From the NCBI GenBank assembly GCA_017439305.1, contig JAFSJK010000008.1, forward strand, positions 1 through 42,815: DNA of 42,815 bases, read 5' to 3'. The position numbers were made by a program, and so were the translations under genes. The notes beneath the pieces were generated by a model. The model was not told where the DNA came from. It searched no databases and was given only the letters and a program-made list of their open reading frames with translations. Positions 9,610-18,158 of the stretch are shown one piece after another (the stretch's first letter is position 1; each line of letters opens with the position of its first letter). This DNA is from Bacteroidales bacterium. GTDB lineage: Bacteria; Bacteroidota; Bacteroidia; Bacteroidales; UBA932.

Positions 9610-10839
9610 TTACATCCTCCCTTGTTCTCCGAGGTTGCTGTCCTTGAACCCGAGGAAGTACAGGACGCCGTCCAGGCCGATGGTGTTGATGGACTGCTTG
9701 GCGTTGGCCACGACGCGCGGCTTGGCGTGGAAGGCGATGCCCAGTCCGGCCGCGCCCAGCATCGGCAGGTCGTTGGCGCCGTCGCCGACGGCGATGGTCT
9801 GCGCCAGGTTCACCCGTTCGGTCTGGGCGATGAGTTTCAGGAGGTCCGCCTTCCGGTGTCCGTCCACGATCTCGCCCACATAGCGGCCGGTGAGTTTCCC
9901 GTCCTCGCCGATTTCCAGCTCGTTGGCATAGACATAATCAACTCCGAACCGCTGCCGGAGGTACTCCCCGAAGTAGGTGAAACCGCCGCTGAGGATGGCG
10001 ATCTTGTAACCGCAGGTCTTCAGGACCGACATCAGGCGGTCCGCTCCCTCGGTAATGGGAAGATGCTCGGCGATGTCCTGCATCACGCTCACGTCCAGGC
10101 CTTTAAGTAAGGCGACGCGACGCGTGAAACTCTCCTTGAAGTCGATTTCCCCGCGCATTGCGGACTCTGTGATGGCCCGGACCTCGGCCCCGACGCCGGC
10201 CCGGTCGGCCAGCTCGTCGATGCATTCGGTCTGGATGAGGGTGGAGTCCATGTCGAAGCAGATGAGGCGCCGCATCCGGCGGTACATGTCGTCCCGCTGG
10301 AGGGAGAAATCCATGCCCATTTCGGAGGAGAGCCGCATCAGGCGGGTCTGCATCTCCTCCTTGTCCTTGGGAATGCCCCGGAGGGAGAACTCGATGCAGG
10401 ACCGGGTGTTGCGTTCAGGATGGGCGATGCTCAGGCGGCCGGTCAGGCGCTTGATGGAATCGATGTCCAGACCCTGCTCGGCGATTACCTTGGCGGCCGC
10501 GCCGATCTGGGCGGCGGAGAGGCTCCGGCCGATCATCGTCAGGATATAGCGTTTCCGGCCCTGACGGCTGGCCCACTCCTCATAATCGTCATCCGGAACG
10601 GGCTCGAACCCGACCTGGACGCCCAGCTCCGTGGTCTTGAACAGGAGTTCCTTCATCACCTGGCCGGAATGCTGGTCGTCGATCCGGAACAGGATGCCCA
10701 AGGACAGGGTGGAATGGATGTCGGCCTGGCCGATGTCCAGGATCTGGGCATCGTAGCGGGCCAGGATTTCGGTAATGGAGGCGGTGAGTCCGATCCGGTC
10801 CTTGCCGGTGATGCGGACGAGTATCTGTTCGTAGGCCAT
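9610..10839 (-). CDS. serB: Phosphoserine phosphatase with N-terminal ACT domains
   Basis: A 409-residue protein: two ACT-like regulatory modules (about 5-78 and 98-175) followed by a HAD phosphatase domain. The catalytic motif FDMDSTLIQTE has nucleophile D196 and acid/base D198. ILSGGFTYF (motif II) and VGDGANDLPML (motif III) follow. The enzyme removes phosphate from O-phosphoserine in the last step of serine synthesis, and the ACT domains probably sense serine or a related amino acid. It begins nine bases after trkA and ends three bases before the porin gene, so it is the middle gene of a - strand operon. Confidence 0.95.
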   Translation of the reverse strand: MAYEQILVRITGKDRIGLTASITEILARYDAQILDIGQADIHSTLSLGILFRIDDQHSGQVMKELLFKTTELGVQVGFEPVPDDDYEEWASRQGRKRYILTMIGRSLSAAQIGAAAKVIAEQGLDIDSIKRLTGRLSIAHPERNTRSCIEFSLRGIPKDKEEMQTRLMRLSSEMGMDFSLQRDDMYRRMRRLICFDMDSTLIQTECIDELADRAGVGAEVRAITESAMRGEIDFKESFTRRVALLKGLDVSVMQDIAEHLPITEGADRLMSVLKTCGYKIAILSGGFTYFGEYLRQRFGVDYVYANELEIGEDGKLTGRYVGEIVDGHRKADLLKLIAQTERVNLAQTIAVGDGANDLPMLGAAGLGIAFHAKPRVVANAKQSINTIGLDGVLYFLGFKDSNLGEQGRM

Positions 10840-10848
10840 GGGGCGTAT

Positions 10849-12216
10849 TTACTTGAAGAATCTGTCGACCTCCTTGACGGTTTCGGGAAGGGCGAAGACG
10901 GCGACGCGGTCGTACGGTTCGATCCGGGTGTCGCCCACGGCGATGAAGGATTCGCTGCCGCGGATGATGCCGCCGATGATGGCGTTGCGCGGGAATCCGA
11001 TGTCCTTCAACGCTCCCTTGGTGACCTTGGAGTTCGGTGCGGCCGTATATTCCAGCACTTCCGCGTCCGTCCCGCTCATGTAGCGGACGAAGCGGACCTT
11101 GTCGGACAGGGTGAACTTGAAGATGCGGCCGGCGGTGATGAGTTTCTTGTTGATGACCGCGTCCACGCCCATGTCCTCGGCCAGGCGCACGTATTCCAGG
11201 TTCTCCACCTGGGCGATCGTGCGCGCCACGCCGAACTTCTTGGCGACCACGCAGGCGAGGATGTTGGCCTCGTCGTTGCCGGTGACCGCCACGAGGGCGT
11301 CGTATTCGCGGATGCCTTCCTCCACGAGGAAGTCGGAATTCCGGCAGTCCCCGTTCGCGACGATGACGTCGGAAGGCAGTTTTTCGGACAGTTCCCGGCA
11401 GCGGTCCTTGTCGATTTCAATCAGCTTGACGGCCTCCAGCTGCTGGCTGGAGAGCTGGGCGGCGACCATCTCGCCGATCTCGCTGCCGCCGAGGATCATC
11501 GCCTTGTTCACCTCGATGTTGTCCTTCCCGAGGAACTTCATGATGGTGGGGACGCCTTCGCGCTTGGCGATGATGTACAGATGGTCGTTGTAGTTGAACT
11601 TGGTGTCGAATTTTGGGATGATGGTCTCCCCCTTGCGGGCGATGGCGATGATGCGCAGCTGGGCCTGGGCCGACGCCGCCTCCATCGCCGCCGTGAACTC
11701 GGCGACCTTCATGTCCAGGATGGGGGAGTCGTCGTCCAGGCGAAAGACCACGAGCTGGAGTTTGCCGCGGGCGAAGTCCATCGAGTCGGTGGAGGCCGTG
11801 TGCTTGAGCATGTCGATGATCTCGTCGCTGGCGATTTTCTCGGGGTAGAAGAGCATATCGATGCCCATATCCTTGAACATCAGCTTGTTCTCCGGTAGGA
11901 GATAGGCTTCGTCCTCGATGCGGGCGATGACCCGCTTGGAACCCAGCCGCTTGGCGAGCAGGGCGCTGACGATGTTCACGGTCTGGGTAGTGAAGGGATT
12001 GACCGCGATGAAGAGATCGGCCCGGGCGCAGCCGGCGTCCCGGAGGACCGTAACCGAGGACGGATCCCCCACGACGGTGACCACGTCGGCGGTCGAGTTG
12101 AGCTTCTGGAGCCGTCCCTCGTTGTCGTCGATGACGGTGATGTCACCGCCCTCGTGGCTGAGCATCTTCGCGAGGTGGGAACCCACCTGGCCGGCCCCTT
12201 CGATGATGATCTTCAT
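10849..12216 (-). CDS. trkA: Trk potassium uptake regulatory subunit TrkA
   Basis: A 455-residue cytoplasmic protein made of two RCK units, each an NAD-binding Rossmann fold (IIEGAGQVGSHLAKML at the N-terminus; MILGGSEIGEMVAAQL near residue 230) followed by a TrkA_C-like module. This is the normal full-length TrkA plan (E. coli 458 residues). TrkA gates the K+ channel subunit TrkH/TrkG in response to nucleotides; no trkH is in the window. I start it at the ATG at 12216, not at the in-frame upstream codon at 12252, because the Rossmann fold begins immediately and a -7 promoter element lies at 12240-12247. First gene of the trkA-serB-porin operon. Confidence 0.94.
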   Translation of the reverse strand: MKIIIEGAGQVGSHLAKMLSHEGGDITVIDDNEGRLQKLNSTADVVTVVGDPSSVTVLRDAGCARADLFIAVNPFTTQTVNIVSALLAKRLGSKRVIARIEDEAYLLPENKLMFKDMGIDMLFYPEKIASDEIIDMLKHTASTDSMDFARGKLQLVVFRLDDDSPILDMKVAEFTAAMEAASAQAQLRIIAIARKGETIIPKFDTKFNYNDHLYIIAKREGVPTIMKFLGKDNIEVNKAMILGGSEIGEMVAAQLSSQQLEAVKLIEIDKDRCRELSEKLPSDVIVANGDCRNSDFLVEEGIREYDALVAVTGNDEANILACVVAKKFGVARTIAQVENLEYVRLAEDMGVDAVINKKLITAGRIFKFTLSDKVRFVRYMSGTDAEVLEYTAAPNSKVTKGALKDIGFPRNAIIGGIIRGSESFIAVGDTRIEPYDRVAVFALPETVKEVDRFFK

Positions 12217-12239
12217 ACGCCTTTTCTTTTTAACGTCCA

Positions 12240-12247
12240 CAAATATA
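12240..12247 (-). promoter_or_regulatory. -7 promoter element for trkA operon
   Basis: On the minus strand this reads TATATTTG, a perfect TAnnTTTG, 23 bases upstream of the trkA ATG. It faces away from the promoter of the M48 gene, making the 65-bp spacer a divergent promoter region. Confidence 0.65.
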
Positions 12248-12269
12248 ATCAATTCTTCACAAATTTGTT

Positions 12270-12277
12270 TATATTTG
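12270..12277 (+). promoter_or_regulatory. -7 promoter element for M48 gene, nearly touching the start codon
   Basis: TATATTTG, a perfect TAnnTTTG, with only four bases between its last G and the ATGATG start. If the transcription start lies at the usual distance, the mRNA would be leaderless. The perfect palindrome ACAAATTTGT (12259-12268) lies just upstream, between the two divergent -7 boxes. Confidence 0.65.
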
Positions 12278-12281
12278 CGGT

Positions 12282-13067
12282 ATGATGAAACGACTCCTTG
12301 CCTTTGCAGCCGGCGCGCTGTTGCTCGTCTCCTGCTCCGAAACTTTCAACGCGACCCGCGCCCTCCAGGGTGGAATGATCGCCGCGCAGGCCCTGTCCCT
12401 TTCCGACGAACAGGTGCAGGCCTATGTCCACCAATACATTACCCAGCTGGATGCCCAGAGCCGCGTCCTGCCGGAGAGCAACGCCTACACCAAGCGGCTC
12501 CGCAACCTCACGAAGGGACTGGATGCCGTGGACGGCGTTCCGCTGAATTTCAAAGTCTACCAGGAGGACCAAGTCAATGCGTTCGCCTGCGCCGACGGCA
12601 GCGTCCGGGTTTATACGGGCATCATGGACGTCATGTCGGACAATGAACTGCTCGGCGTCATCGGTCATGAAATCGGCCATGTCGCCCTCAAGCACACCAA
12701 GAAAGAGATGCGTACGCAGCTCCTGACGAGCGCCGCCCTCGAAGGTCTGGCGTCCACCAGCCAGACCGCCGCTGCCCTCACCGACTCCCAGCTCGGTGCC
12801 ATCGGAAACGCCGTCCTGAACGCCCAGTATTCCAAGAAACAGGAGAGCCAGGCCGACGATTACGGCTACGAGTTCCTGAAGGCTGCCGGAAGGAACCCTT
12901 GGGGAATGGCGATGTCTTTCGAGAAACTGATGATGGTTGCCGGCGGCTCCGGTGCCCAGGCCGGTGCCGTGCAGAAGTTGTTCTCTTCCCATCCGGATAC
13001 GGAAACCCGCATCAAGCGGATGGCCGCCCGGGCTACCCAGGAAGGATACAAGCGTCCGGCTAACTGA
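12282..13067 (+). CDS. M48 family zinc metalloprotease, lipoprotein
   Basis: A 261-residue exported peptidase. The N-terminus has a lipoprotein signal with lipobox VSC at C18, so it is probably anchored to a membrane facing the periplasm. The zinc site HEIGH is at 129-133 (H129, E130, H133) and the third ligand is E188 in QESQADDYG, both typical of peptidase family M48. Small M48 lipoproteins such as E. coli LoiP and YcaL take part in outer-membrane protein quality control; a similar role here is inference. Two ATG codons in tandem (12282 and 12285) could serve as start. The 3' end overlaps the end of the convergent glycosyltransferase gene by eight bases. Confidence 0.92.
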   Translation: MMKRLLAFAAGALLLVSCSETFNATRALQGGMIAAQALSLSDEQVQAYVHQYITQLDAQSRVLPESNAYTKRLRNLTKGLDAVDGVPLNFKVYQEDQVNAFACADGSVRVYTGIMDVMSDNELLGVIGHEIGHVALKHTKKEMRTQLLTSAALEGLASTSQTAAALTDSQLGAIGNAVLNAQYSKKQESQADDYGYEFLKAAGRNPWGMAMSFEKLMMVAGGSGAQAGAVQKLFSSHPDTETRIKRMAARATQEGYKRPAN

Positions 13068-14097
13068 GTTTGATCTTACGGCCCGTCAGGGCCCGGATCA
13101 CCATCCAGCGGGGATACCACCCCTGGATGGTGGTTTCTTTTTGCGCCGCCACTTCCTCCGGGGTCGTTTTCCGCCTGAGTTTCCGGTATTCGGCATGGGC
13201 CTTGACCACAGCCTTGTAGGAAGCCCATTTCTTAGTCGTGAGATAGCTCACGGCGGAAGCTCCGTCCAGCAGCATCCGGACAAAGATGCGGCGGCGGGCC
13301 TTTCCCAGGGCTCCGTCGACGCTGGATCCCTGGGCCCTGAAGGCCTTGGCCAGGTTATTCTCCAGCATCAGGAGATTATTGCGGTAGTTGAGCCGCAGTT
13401 TGAAGGGGGAGTCGTTCGGGAGGGTCCCGCCTCCGAGGTGGTACACATACGATTCCGGTACCACGGTTATCCGGTATCCGGCCAGTTGGATGCGCCAGCA
13501 CAGGTCGATTTCCTCCATATGGGCGAAAAAACGGTCATCCAGGCCGCCGAGTTCCTTCCAGAGCCGGCTCCGGACCATGAGGCAGGCGCCGGATACCCAG
13601 AAAACATCGGCTGGCGTATCGTATTGTCCCTCATCTTTTTCTACCATCCTCATGATCCGGCCGCGGCAGAAAGGATAGCCGTACCGGTCGAGGAGCCCTC
13701 CGGCCGCCCCCGCATATTCGAAAGCATTCCGGTCGTTCATGGAAAGCAGTTTGGGGCCGCAGGCACCGCATTGGGGATGGGAGTCCATCCAGTCTACGAG
13801 CGGTTTCAGCCAGTTCTGCGGAACCTCGATGTCCGAGTTGATCAGCACGAAATAGTCGGCTTCAACTTGCGCCAGGGCGCGGTTGTAGCCGCCGGTAAAG
13901 CCGTAGTTGTCGTCCAGGGAAATCCGTCGGATCTGCGGGAATTCCGCCGCGAGCATCTCCAGGGACCCGTCCACGGACGCATTGTCCGCGACAATGACTT
14001 CGGCATCCATCCCTTCCGTGGAAGAGATGAGTGCCGGCAGGTACTTCCGAAGATAATCCTTCGTATTCCAGTTCAGTATGACGACGGCGGTCTTCAC
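13060..14097 (-). CDS. Glycosyltransferase family 2 (rhamnosyltransferase-like)
   Basis: A 345-residue GT-A fold transferase. The N-terminus VVILNWNTKDYL, the nucleotide-sugar region ADNASVDGS and the metal-binding motif INSDIEVP mark it as a GT2 enzyme of the kind that adds rhamnose or related sugars to surface polysaccharides. The C-terminal third is basic and helical and may sit on the membrane. The start is a GTG that directly follows the TAG stop of the SlyD-like gene with no base between, so translation is probably coupled. It is the last gene of the six-gene - strand group. Donor and acceptor sugars cannot be told. Confidence 0.88.
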   Translation of the reverse strand: MKTAVVILNWNTKDYLRKYLPALISSTEGMDAEVIVADNASVDGSLEMLAAEFPQIRRISLDDNYGFTGGYNRALAQVEADYFVLINSDIEVPQNWLKPLVDWMDSHPQCGACGPKLLSMNDRNAFEYAGAAGGLLDRYGYPFCRGRIMRMVEKDEGQYDTPADVFWVSGACLMVRSRLWKELGGLDDRFFAHMEEIDLCWRIQLAGYRITVVPESYVYHLGGGTLPNDSPFKLRLNYRNNLLMLENNLAKAFRAQGSSVDGALGKARRRIFVRMLLDGASAVSYLTTKKWASYKAVVKAHAEYRKLRRKTTPEEVAAQKETTIQGWYPRWMVIRALTGRKIKLS

Positions 14098-14766
14098 CTA
14101 TTCTTCTTCGTGATGGCAGTGGCCGTGACCGCAGCATTCACCGTCGCCATGATCGTGATGACCGCAGCATTCGCCGTCGCCATGGTCGTGATGGCCACAG
14201 CATTCGCCATCTTCATGTTCGTGGTGATGGTGGCAGTGGCCCTTGCCCTTGCCGTGGCAGCAATGATGCCCTTCCTCCAGCGGGAGGAATTCCCCGTGCA
14301 GGCCTTCGGTAAGTTCCTTCTCGGTCGCGTCGCGGACGGATAGCACTTTTCCTTTGAAATTCAGGACTTTTCCGGCCATCGGGTGGTTGAAGTCCATGGT
14401 TACTCCCTCTTCCTTCACTTCCACCACGGTGGCATTGACGATGGAACCGTCGGCGCCGACCATCGGCAGGATCCGTCCGATTTCCATCAGGTCCTCGCGG
14501 ACTTCGCCCTGGATGGTGAAAGCACTCTTGGGGAGGAGGATGCGGCGTTTTTCATCATAGGAGCCGTAGCCCTCTTCGGGCTGGATGGTGAAGGAGAAGG
14601 CAGCCCCATCTTCCAGACCTTCCAGTTCGTCCTCGAAACGGGGAATCAGCATATGCATGCCCTGGATGTAGTCCAGGGGATTATCCTGTGTTGCGGCGTC
14701 CACCACTTTACCTTCCACTTCCAGTTCGTAGGAGAGGACCACCACTTTGTTTTTTTCGATTTTCAT
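14098..14766 (-). CDS. SlyD-like FKBP peptidyl-prolyl isomerase with Cys/His metal-binding tail
   Basis: A 222-residue FKBP-type cis-trans prolyl isomerase of the SlyD branch. The N-terminus VVVLSYELEVEGKVVD and the signature MDFNHPMAGKVLNF flank an IF (insert-in-flap) chaperone domain. The last 55 or so residues are almost only His, Cys, Gly, Asp and Glu, with three 11-residue units of the type HHDHGDGECCG and a final HGHCHHEEE. SlyD tails bind Ni and other transition metals, and in E. coli support hydrogenase nickel loading. This tail is longer and more regular than many. No hydrogenase or urease gene is in the window. The start overlaps the TldE stop by four bases (ATGA), and it ends directly at the start of the GT2 gene. 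Confidence 0.93.
   Translation of the reverse strand: MKIEKNKVVVLSYELEVEGKVVDAATQDNPLDYIQGMHMLIPRFEDELEGLEDGAAFSFTIQPEEGYGSYDEKRRILLPKSAFTIQGEVREDLMEIGRILPMVGADGSIVNATVVEVKEEGVTMDFNHPMAGKVLNFKGKVLSVRDATEKELTEGLHGEFLPLEEGHHCCHGKGKGHCHHHHEHEDGECCGHHDHGDGECCGHHDHGDGECCGHGHCHHEEE
14127..14225 (-). repeat. Three tandem 33-bp units encoding the metal-binding tail
   Basis: Units at 14127-14159, 14160-14192 and 14193-14225. The first two differ at two positions and the third is more diverged. Each unit encodes 11 residues (HHDHGDGECCG or HHEHEDGECCG) in the SlyD-like protein. In-frame unit length means copy-number change would alter tail length without a frameshift. Confidence 0.9.
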
Positions 14767-16109
14767 CCGTTACAGTCGATTTTTTCGAACGCTAAGGTCG
14801 GGATTAATTTTGACATGCACAAACGGGCGTCGTCGGCGACGGCGATGAGACGGCTCCACAGGTCCAGGAAGTTGCCGGTAACCAGCATCTCCCGGACGGG
14901 GTGGGTGATACGGCCTTCCTCGAAGGCGAAACCCTCGATTCCGTAAGAGAAGTCTCCGGTGGAGGAATTGGAGTTTCCTCCGTTGAAGCCGGTGATGAGG
15001 ATGCCTTTCCCGACTTTCCGGAGAACGTCATCCCGGGTCTTGCATCCGCCATAGGGCATGACCTTCGGCCGCGTGGCGTCCTCGATGGTCGGGGCCATTC
15101 CGGTCTTTCCCGCGATATAGGTATTCACGAAATAGCGTGTGGGAATCCCTTTGTCAATGATGGGAAACTCCTGGGTGGCAACGCCTTCGCTGTCGAACAG
15201 ACGGGATCCTGTCTCCCCGGTGCTCCGGGGGCGGTCCAGGACGGTCAGATGCTCGGAAAAGACCTTTTGGCCGACCTTGTCCAGCAGGAAGGAATTCTTC
15301 TGCTGGACGGCATAGCCGCCGAGGGCGTTCAGTACCGGCGTCAGGAACTTGGAGGCGCATTCGCTGTCCACCACGATGTCACATTTCCCGCCCGGGTGGT
15401 CCTGGGGGCCGATCTGGGCGGCTGCTCTCCGGACAGCCCGCTCGCAGCAGGTTCCGAGCGAGGGGAGGATCTGTTCCAGCTTCGGGGTCGCATCCCACCA
15501 GTAGCTGGCGTACCGGTTCCCTTCCGGATCTTCCACGGTCACTTCATAGCCGATTTCGAAGGAGGTCTCCGTATGCCGGGCAAAGAGCCCGTTGGAGTCC
15601 ATGACGACGCTGTCGAACAGGCTGTCGGAATACTCTCCCTCTTCGGAAACGAGTTTGAATCCCTGTTCCAGGGCGGCCTTCCGTTGCCATACGGAGGTTC
15701 CCAGCGTCATCTCTCTCCGTTTTTCGGAGGTAAGGGTTTCATAGGCCGGATCATACAGGTCCAGTTCCCGTCCGGTGGAAGCGTCCCGGACGGTCCGTCC
15801 GGGGGCCGGAAGGTCCCTGGCGGCGTCGGGCTCCAGGTTCCGCACGGTGTCGATGGCACCGAGGATGAACCGTTCCAGTCCTTCCCGGTCCAGCCGGTTG
15901 GAAGAGAAACTGCCGAACCGTCCGTCTACAAACAGGGAGAGTTGCAGGCTGCGGTCCAGGGCATGGGTAACCTTGTCCAGTTGTCCGTCCAGTATCCCGA
16001 ACAGTTCCATCAGGCTCTTGTTCAGCGTTACGCGCACCTTTTGCGCTCCATGCTCCAGCGCAAAGCCCATCGAGGCCCTGGCGAGGGCGATTTCCTGGTC
16101 TGTCAGCAT
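14763..16109 (-). CDS. tldE: TldE/PmbA family metalloprotease subunit
   Basis: A 448-residue member of the TldD/PmbA (modulator of DNA gyrase) family. It has the TldE-type C-terminal barrel (for example GGNSNSSTGDFSYGIEGFAF and REMLVTGNFLDLW) and lacks the HExxxH motif seen in its TldD neighbour, as expected for the non-catalytic partner. TldD and TldE form a heterodimer that degrades unfolded or small peptides in the cytoplasm. In E. coli it helps mature microcin B17 and clear the CcdA antitoxin. It starts two bases after the TldD stop and overlaps the SlyD-like gene by four bases. Confidence 0.93.
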   Translation of the reverse strand: MLTDQEIALARASMGFALEHGAQKVRVTLNKSLMELFGILDGQLDKVTHALDRSLQLSLFVDGRFGSFSSNRLDREGLERFILGAIDTVRNLEPDAARDLPAPGRTVRDASTGRELDLYDPAYETLTSEKRREMTLGTSVWQRKAALEQGFKLVSEEGEYSDSLFDSVVMDSNGLFARHTETSFEIGYEVTVEDPEGNRYASYWWDATPKLEQILPSLGTCCERAVRRAAAQIGPQDHPGGKCDIVVDSECASKFLTPVLNALGGYAVQQKNSFLLDKVGQKVFSEHLTVLDRPRSTGETGSRLFDSEGVATQEFPIIDKGIPTRYFVNTYIAGKTGMAPTIEDATRPKVMPYGGCKTRDDVLRKVGKGILITGFNGGNSNSSTGDFSYGIEGFAFEEGRITHPVREMLVTGNFLDLWSRLIAVADDARLCMSKLIPTLAFEKIDCNG

Positions 16110-16111
16110 CT

Positions 16112-17578
16112 CTATTCCCCTCCTACGGTCAGGTTTTGGATCAGCACGGTGGGGATGCCGCAGGAGACGGGAACACTCTGCTCCTTGCCGCAGGTCCAGG
16201 TGCCGGGATCGATCGCGAGGTCGTTGCCCACGGCGACCATGTTCCGCAGGGCTTCCGGCCCGTTGCCGATGATGTTGATGTCTTTTACGGGAGCGGTAAG
16301 CCGGCCACCTTCGATCAGGTAGCCGCTCTTGACGAAGAAGGTGAAATCGCCTTCCCCGATCTTGACCTGCCCGTTGGCGAACTCGTCGACGTAGATTCCT
16401 TTCGAAACCGATGCGATAATGTCGGCGGGGGTAGCCTGTCCGCTTTCCATGTATGTGGCGCGCATCCGGGGGATGGGAGCATAGCGGAAGGACTCCCGGC
16501 GTCCGTTCCCGGTGGGGGAGACCCCGTAATGGCGGGCGCTGATGCGGTCGTGCAGATAGGAGGTCAGGATGCCGTCCTCCACCATGTAGGTCTTCTGAGC
16601 CGGTACGCCTTCATCGTCGAAGTTGAGCGCGCCGCGGTTGCCCTTGAGGGTGCCGTCGTCAATAATCTGGATTCCTTCCGCACATACGCGCTGTCCCATC
16701 TTGTCGGAGAAGATGGAAGTTCCCTTGCGGTTGAAATCGGCTTCGAAGGCATGTCCCATGGCTTCGTGGAGAAGGATGCCCGAGGCTCCTGCACCCATCA
16801 CGACAGGCATCTGCCCGCCTTTGGGCCGGCGGGCGGCGAACCGGTCGTCGATGCCCCGGACCGCCTGGGTTGCCATTTCCTCGATCAGGGAATCCGTAAG
16901 CATCTCCACCCCGGTCCGGTAGCTGCGGGAAACCGTCTTGTTCTCCACCTGGCCGCCTTGCTGGAAGATGACCGTAACACCGACCGACGCCATCGGCCGG
17001 GTTTCGTACTTGAGTTCGCGGAGGGAATTGTACATCAGCACGTCCGTGACCTGCCAGGCCAGCATCACCATCACCTTGACGATGCGGCTGTCCCGGCCTT
17101 GGATGGCCTGTTCCAACTTCTGGAGGAAGGGAATGAGGGTGGAGGCTTCCGTTTCCCGCCAGTGGACGCGGACCGGATACCGGTCGGCGGCAGGATTGGG
17201 TTCGCCGCGGAACCGGCGGCCGACCAGGCGGGAACCGTTGGCATCGGCCTGGACGGAGTGCTCGTAGAAGGCGGAAGTGCCGTCAGCGATGGCCGAAGCC
17301 GCCCGGGCGCTTTCCAGCATGTCGGGCATCGCGGTGCTTTCCGCATAGGCGTAGCCGGTCTTTTCTCCATTCAGGACACGGATGCCCACGCCGTAATCGA
17401 TATGCCTGCCGCCTGCGGTCACCGCCCCGTCCCGGAGGGACAGGTTGCCGTATGTCGTATTTTCGAAATAAAGGTCGCAGTAGTCTCCGCCGTGCCGCAG
17501 GGCTTCGCCCACGAGGGTTTCCAGCTCTGGCTCTCCGACCCGGAATATCTCCAGATAGTGCTGTTTAGGGTGAATCAT
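16112..17578 (-). CDS. tldD: TldD metalloprotease, catalytic subunit
   Basis: A 488-residue TldD protein. The zinc-binding motif HEAMGHAFEAD (HExxxH, near residue 270) is intact. The downstream GDFTFFVKSGYLIEGG and DINIIGNGPEALRNM blocks are hallmarks of the family. With TldE it forms the peptide-degrading heterodimer. Start ATG at 17578 lies inside the last codons of the kinase gene (14-bp overlap), and the stop is two bases before TldE, so the three genes are almost certainly co-translated. Confidence 0.95.
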   Translation of the reverse strand: MIHPKQHYLEIFRVGEPELETLVGEALRHGGDYCDLYFENTTYGNLSLRDGAVTAGGRHIDYGVGIRVLNGEKTGYAYAESTAMPDMLESARAASAIADGTSAFYEHSVQADANGSRLVGRRFRGEPNPAADRYPVRVHWRETEASTLIPFLQKLEQAIQGRDSRIVKVMVMLAWQVTDVLMYNSLRELKYETRPMASVGVTVIFQQGGQVENKTVSRSYRTGVEMLTDSLIEEMATQAVRGIDDRFAARRPKGGQMPVVMGAGASGILLHEAMGHAFEADFNRKGTSIFSDKMGQRVCAEGIQIIDDGTLKGNRGALNFDDEGVPAQKTYMVEDGILTSYLHDRISARHYGVSPTGNGRRESFRYAPIPRMRATYMESGQATPADIIASVSKGIYVDEFANGQVKIGEGDFTFFVKSGYLIEGGRLTAPVKDINIIGNGPEALRNMVAVGNDLAIDPGTWTCGKEQSVPVSCGIPTVLIQNLTVGGE

Positions 17579-18131
17579 AGGAAGATTTGATCTGTTGGTA
17601 GAGATCGAAATCCCGGACCGTCATCCCCTTGCGAGTCCCTTCCGCGACCGTGTCGAAGGTCCCGGACGTGTTGTCCACCAGCATCCATTTGTCGCAGGCG
17701 GGGGCGTATGCTTCGAAGAAATATTGCAGGCCGGTGTGGTACCGGCGCCGGATGACGTCGGCCGGAACGTCGTGGCCGCCGGCCGCCACCCGGGCCGCCA
17801 CCCGCTGGATGGCGATTTCGGGGGAGGCGAGCCACAGGTAGACGACGGTGACGAAATACCCCTGGTCCTGGGCCCGGCGCACCGTTTTGATCAGCGACCG
17901 GGTGGCCAGGGTGGTTTCGATGCAGAAATCCTCCCGACGGGCGAAAAGATACTGCAGTTTCCGCAGCATGAACCGGCTGGCGGTGACGTAGGCCGTCTCC
18001 GGATGGAAGGGGGCCAGGCTCTTGGCGAACTCGTCGGAATTGACGAATTCGGTGCAGTCGAGCAGCTCCGGAAGGAGGGCGTACGAAGCCGTCGTCTTTC
18101 CGGAGCCGTTGCAGCCCGATATGATGTACAT
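17565..18131 (-). CDS. Zeta-toxin-like P-loop kinase/ATPase
   Basis: A roughly 188-residue P-loop protein. The Walker A motif GCNGSGKTT is at residues 6-14, followed by FVNSDEFA, FCIETTLAT and the RRRYHTGLQYFFEAY segment seen in stand-alone zeta-toxin-like kinases. Zeta toxins phosphorylate UDP-N-acetylglucosamine, and many chromosomal relatives have unknown substrates. No epsilon-type antitoxin gene is next to it, so I do not call it a toxin-antitoxin system. The start is uncertain: GTG at 18140 adds three residues, and I prefer the ATG at 18131. It lies 27 bp after the peptide transporter and overlaps tldD by 14 bp. Confidence 0.75.
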   Translation of the reverse strand: MYIISGCNGSGKTTASYALLPELLDCTEFVNSDEFAKSLAPFHPETAYVTASRFMLRKLQYLFARREDFCIETTLATRSLIKTVRRAQDQGYFVTVVYLWLASPEIAIQRVAARVAAGGHDVPADVIRRRYHTGLQYFFEAYAPACDKWMLVDNTSGTFDTVAEGTRKGMTVRDFDLYQQIKSSYDSP

Positions 18132-18158
18132 CCTGGGCACGGGTTCAGTGCCGTAGGG

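Noticed and set aside
14127-14225. CRISPR-like repeat array
   Set aside because: The 33-bp units are directly adjacent without spacers and are in frame inside a coding region.
17565-18131. A classical epsilon/zeta toxin-antitoxin pair
   Set aside because: Only the zeta-like kinase is present; both neighbours are long recognised genes (POT transporter and tldD) and no small antitoxin gene fits the 27-bp gap.
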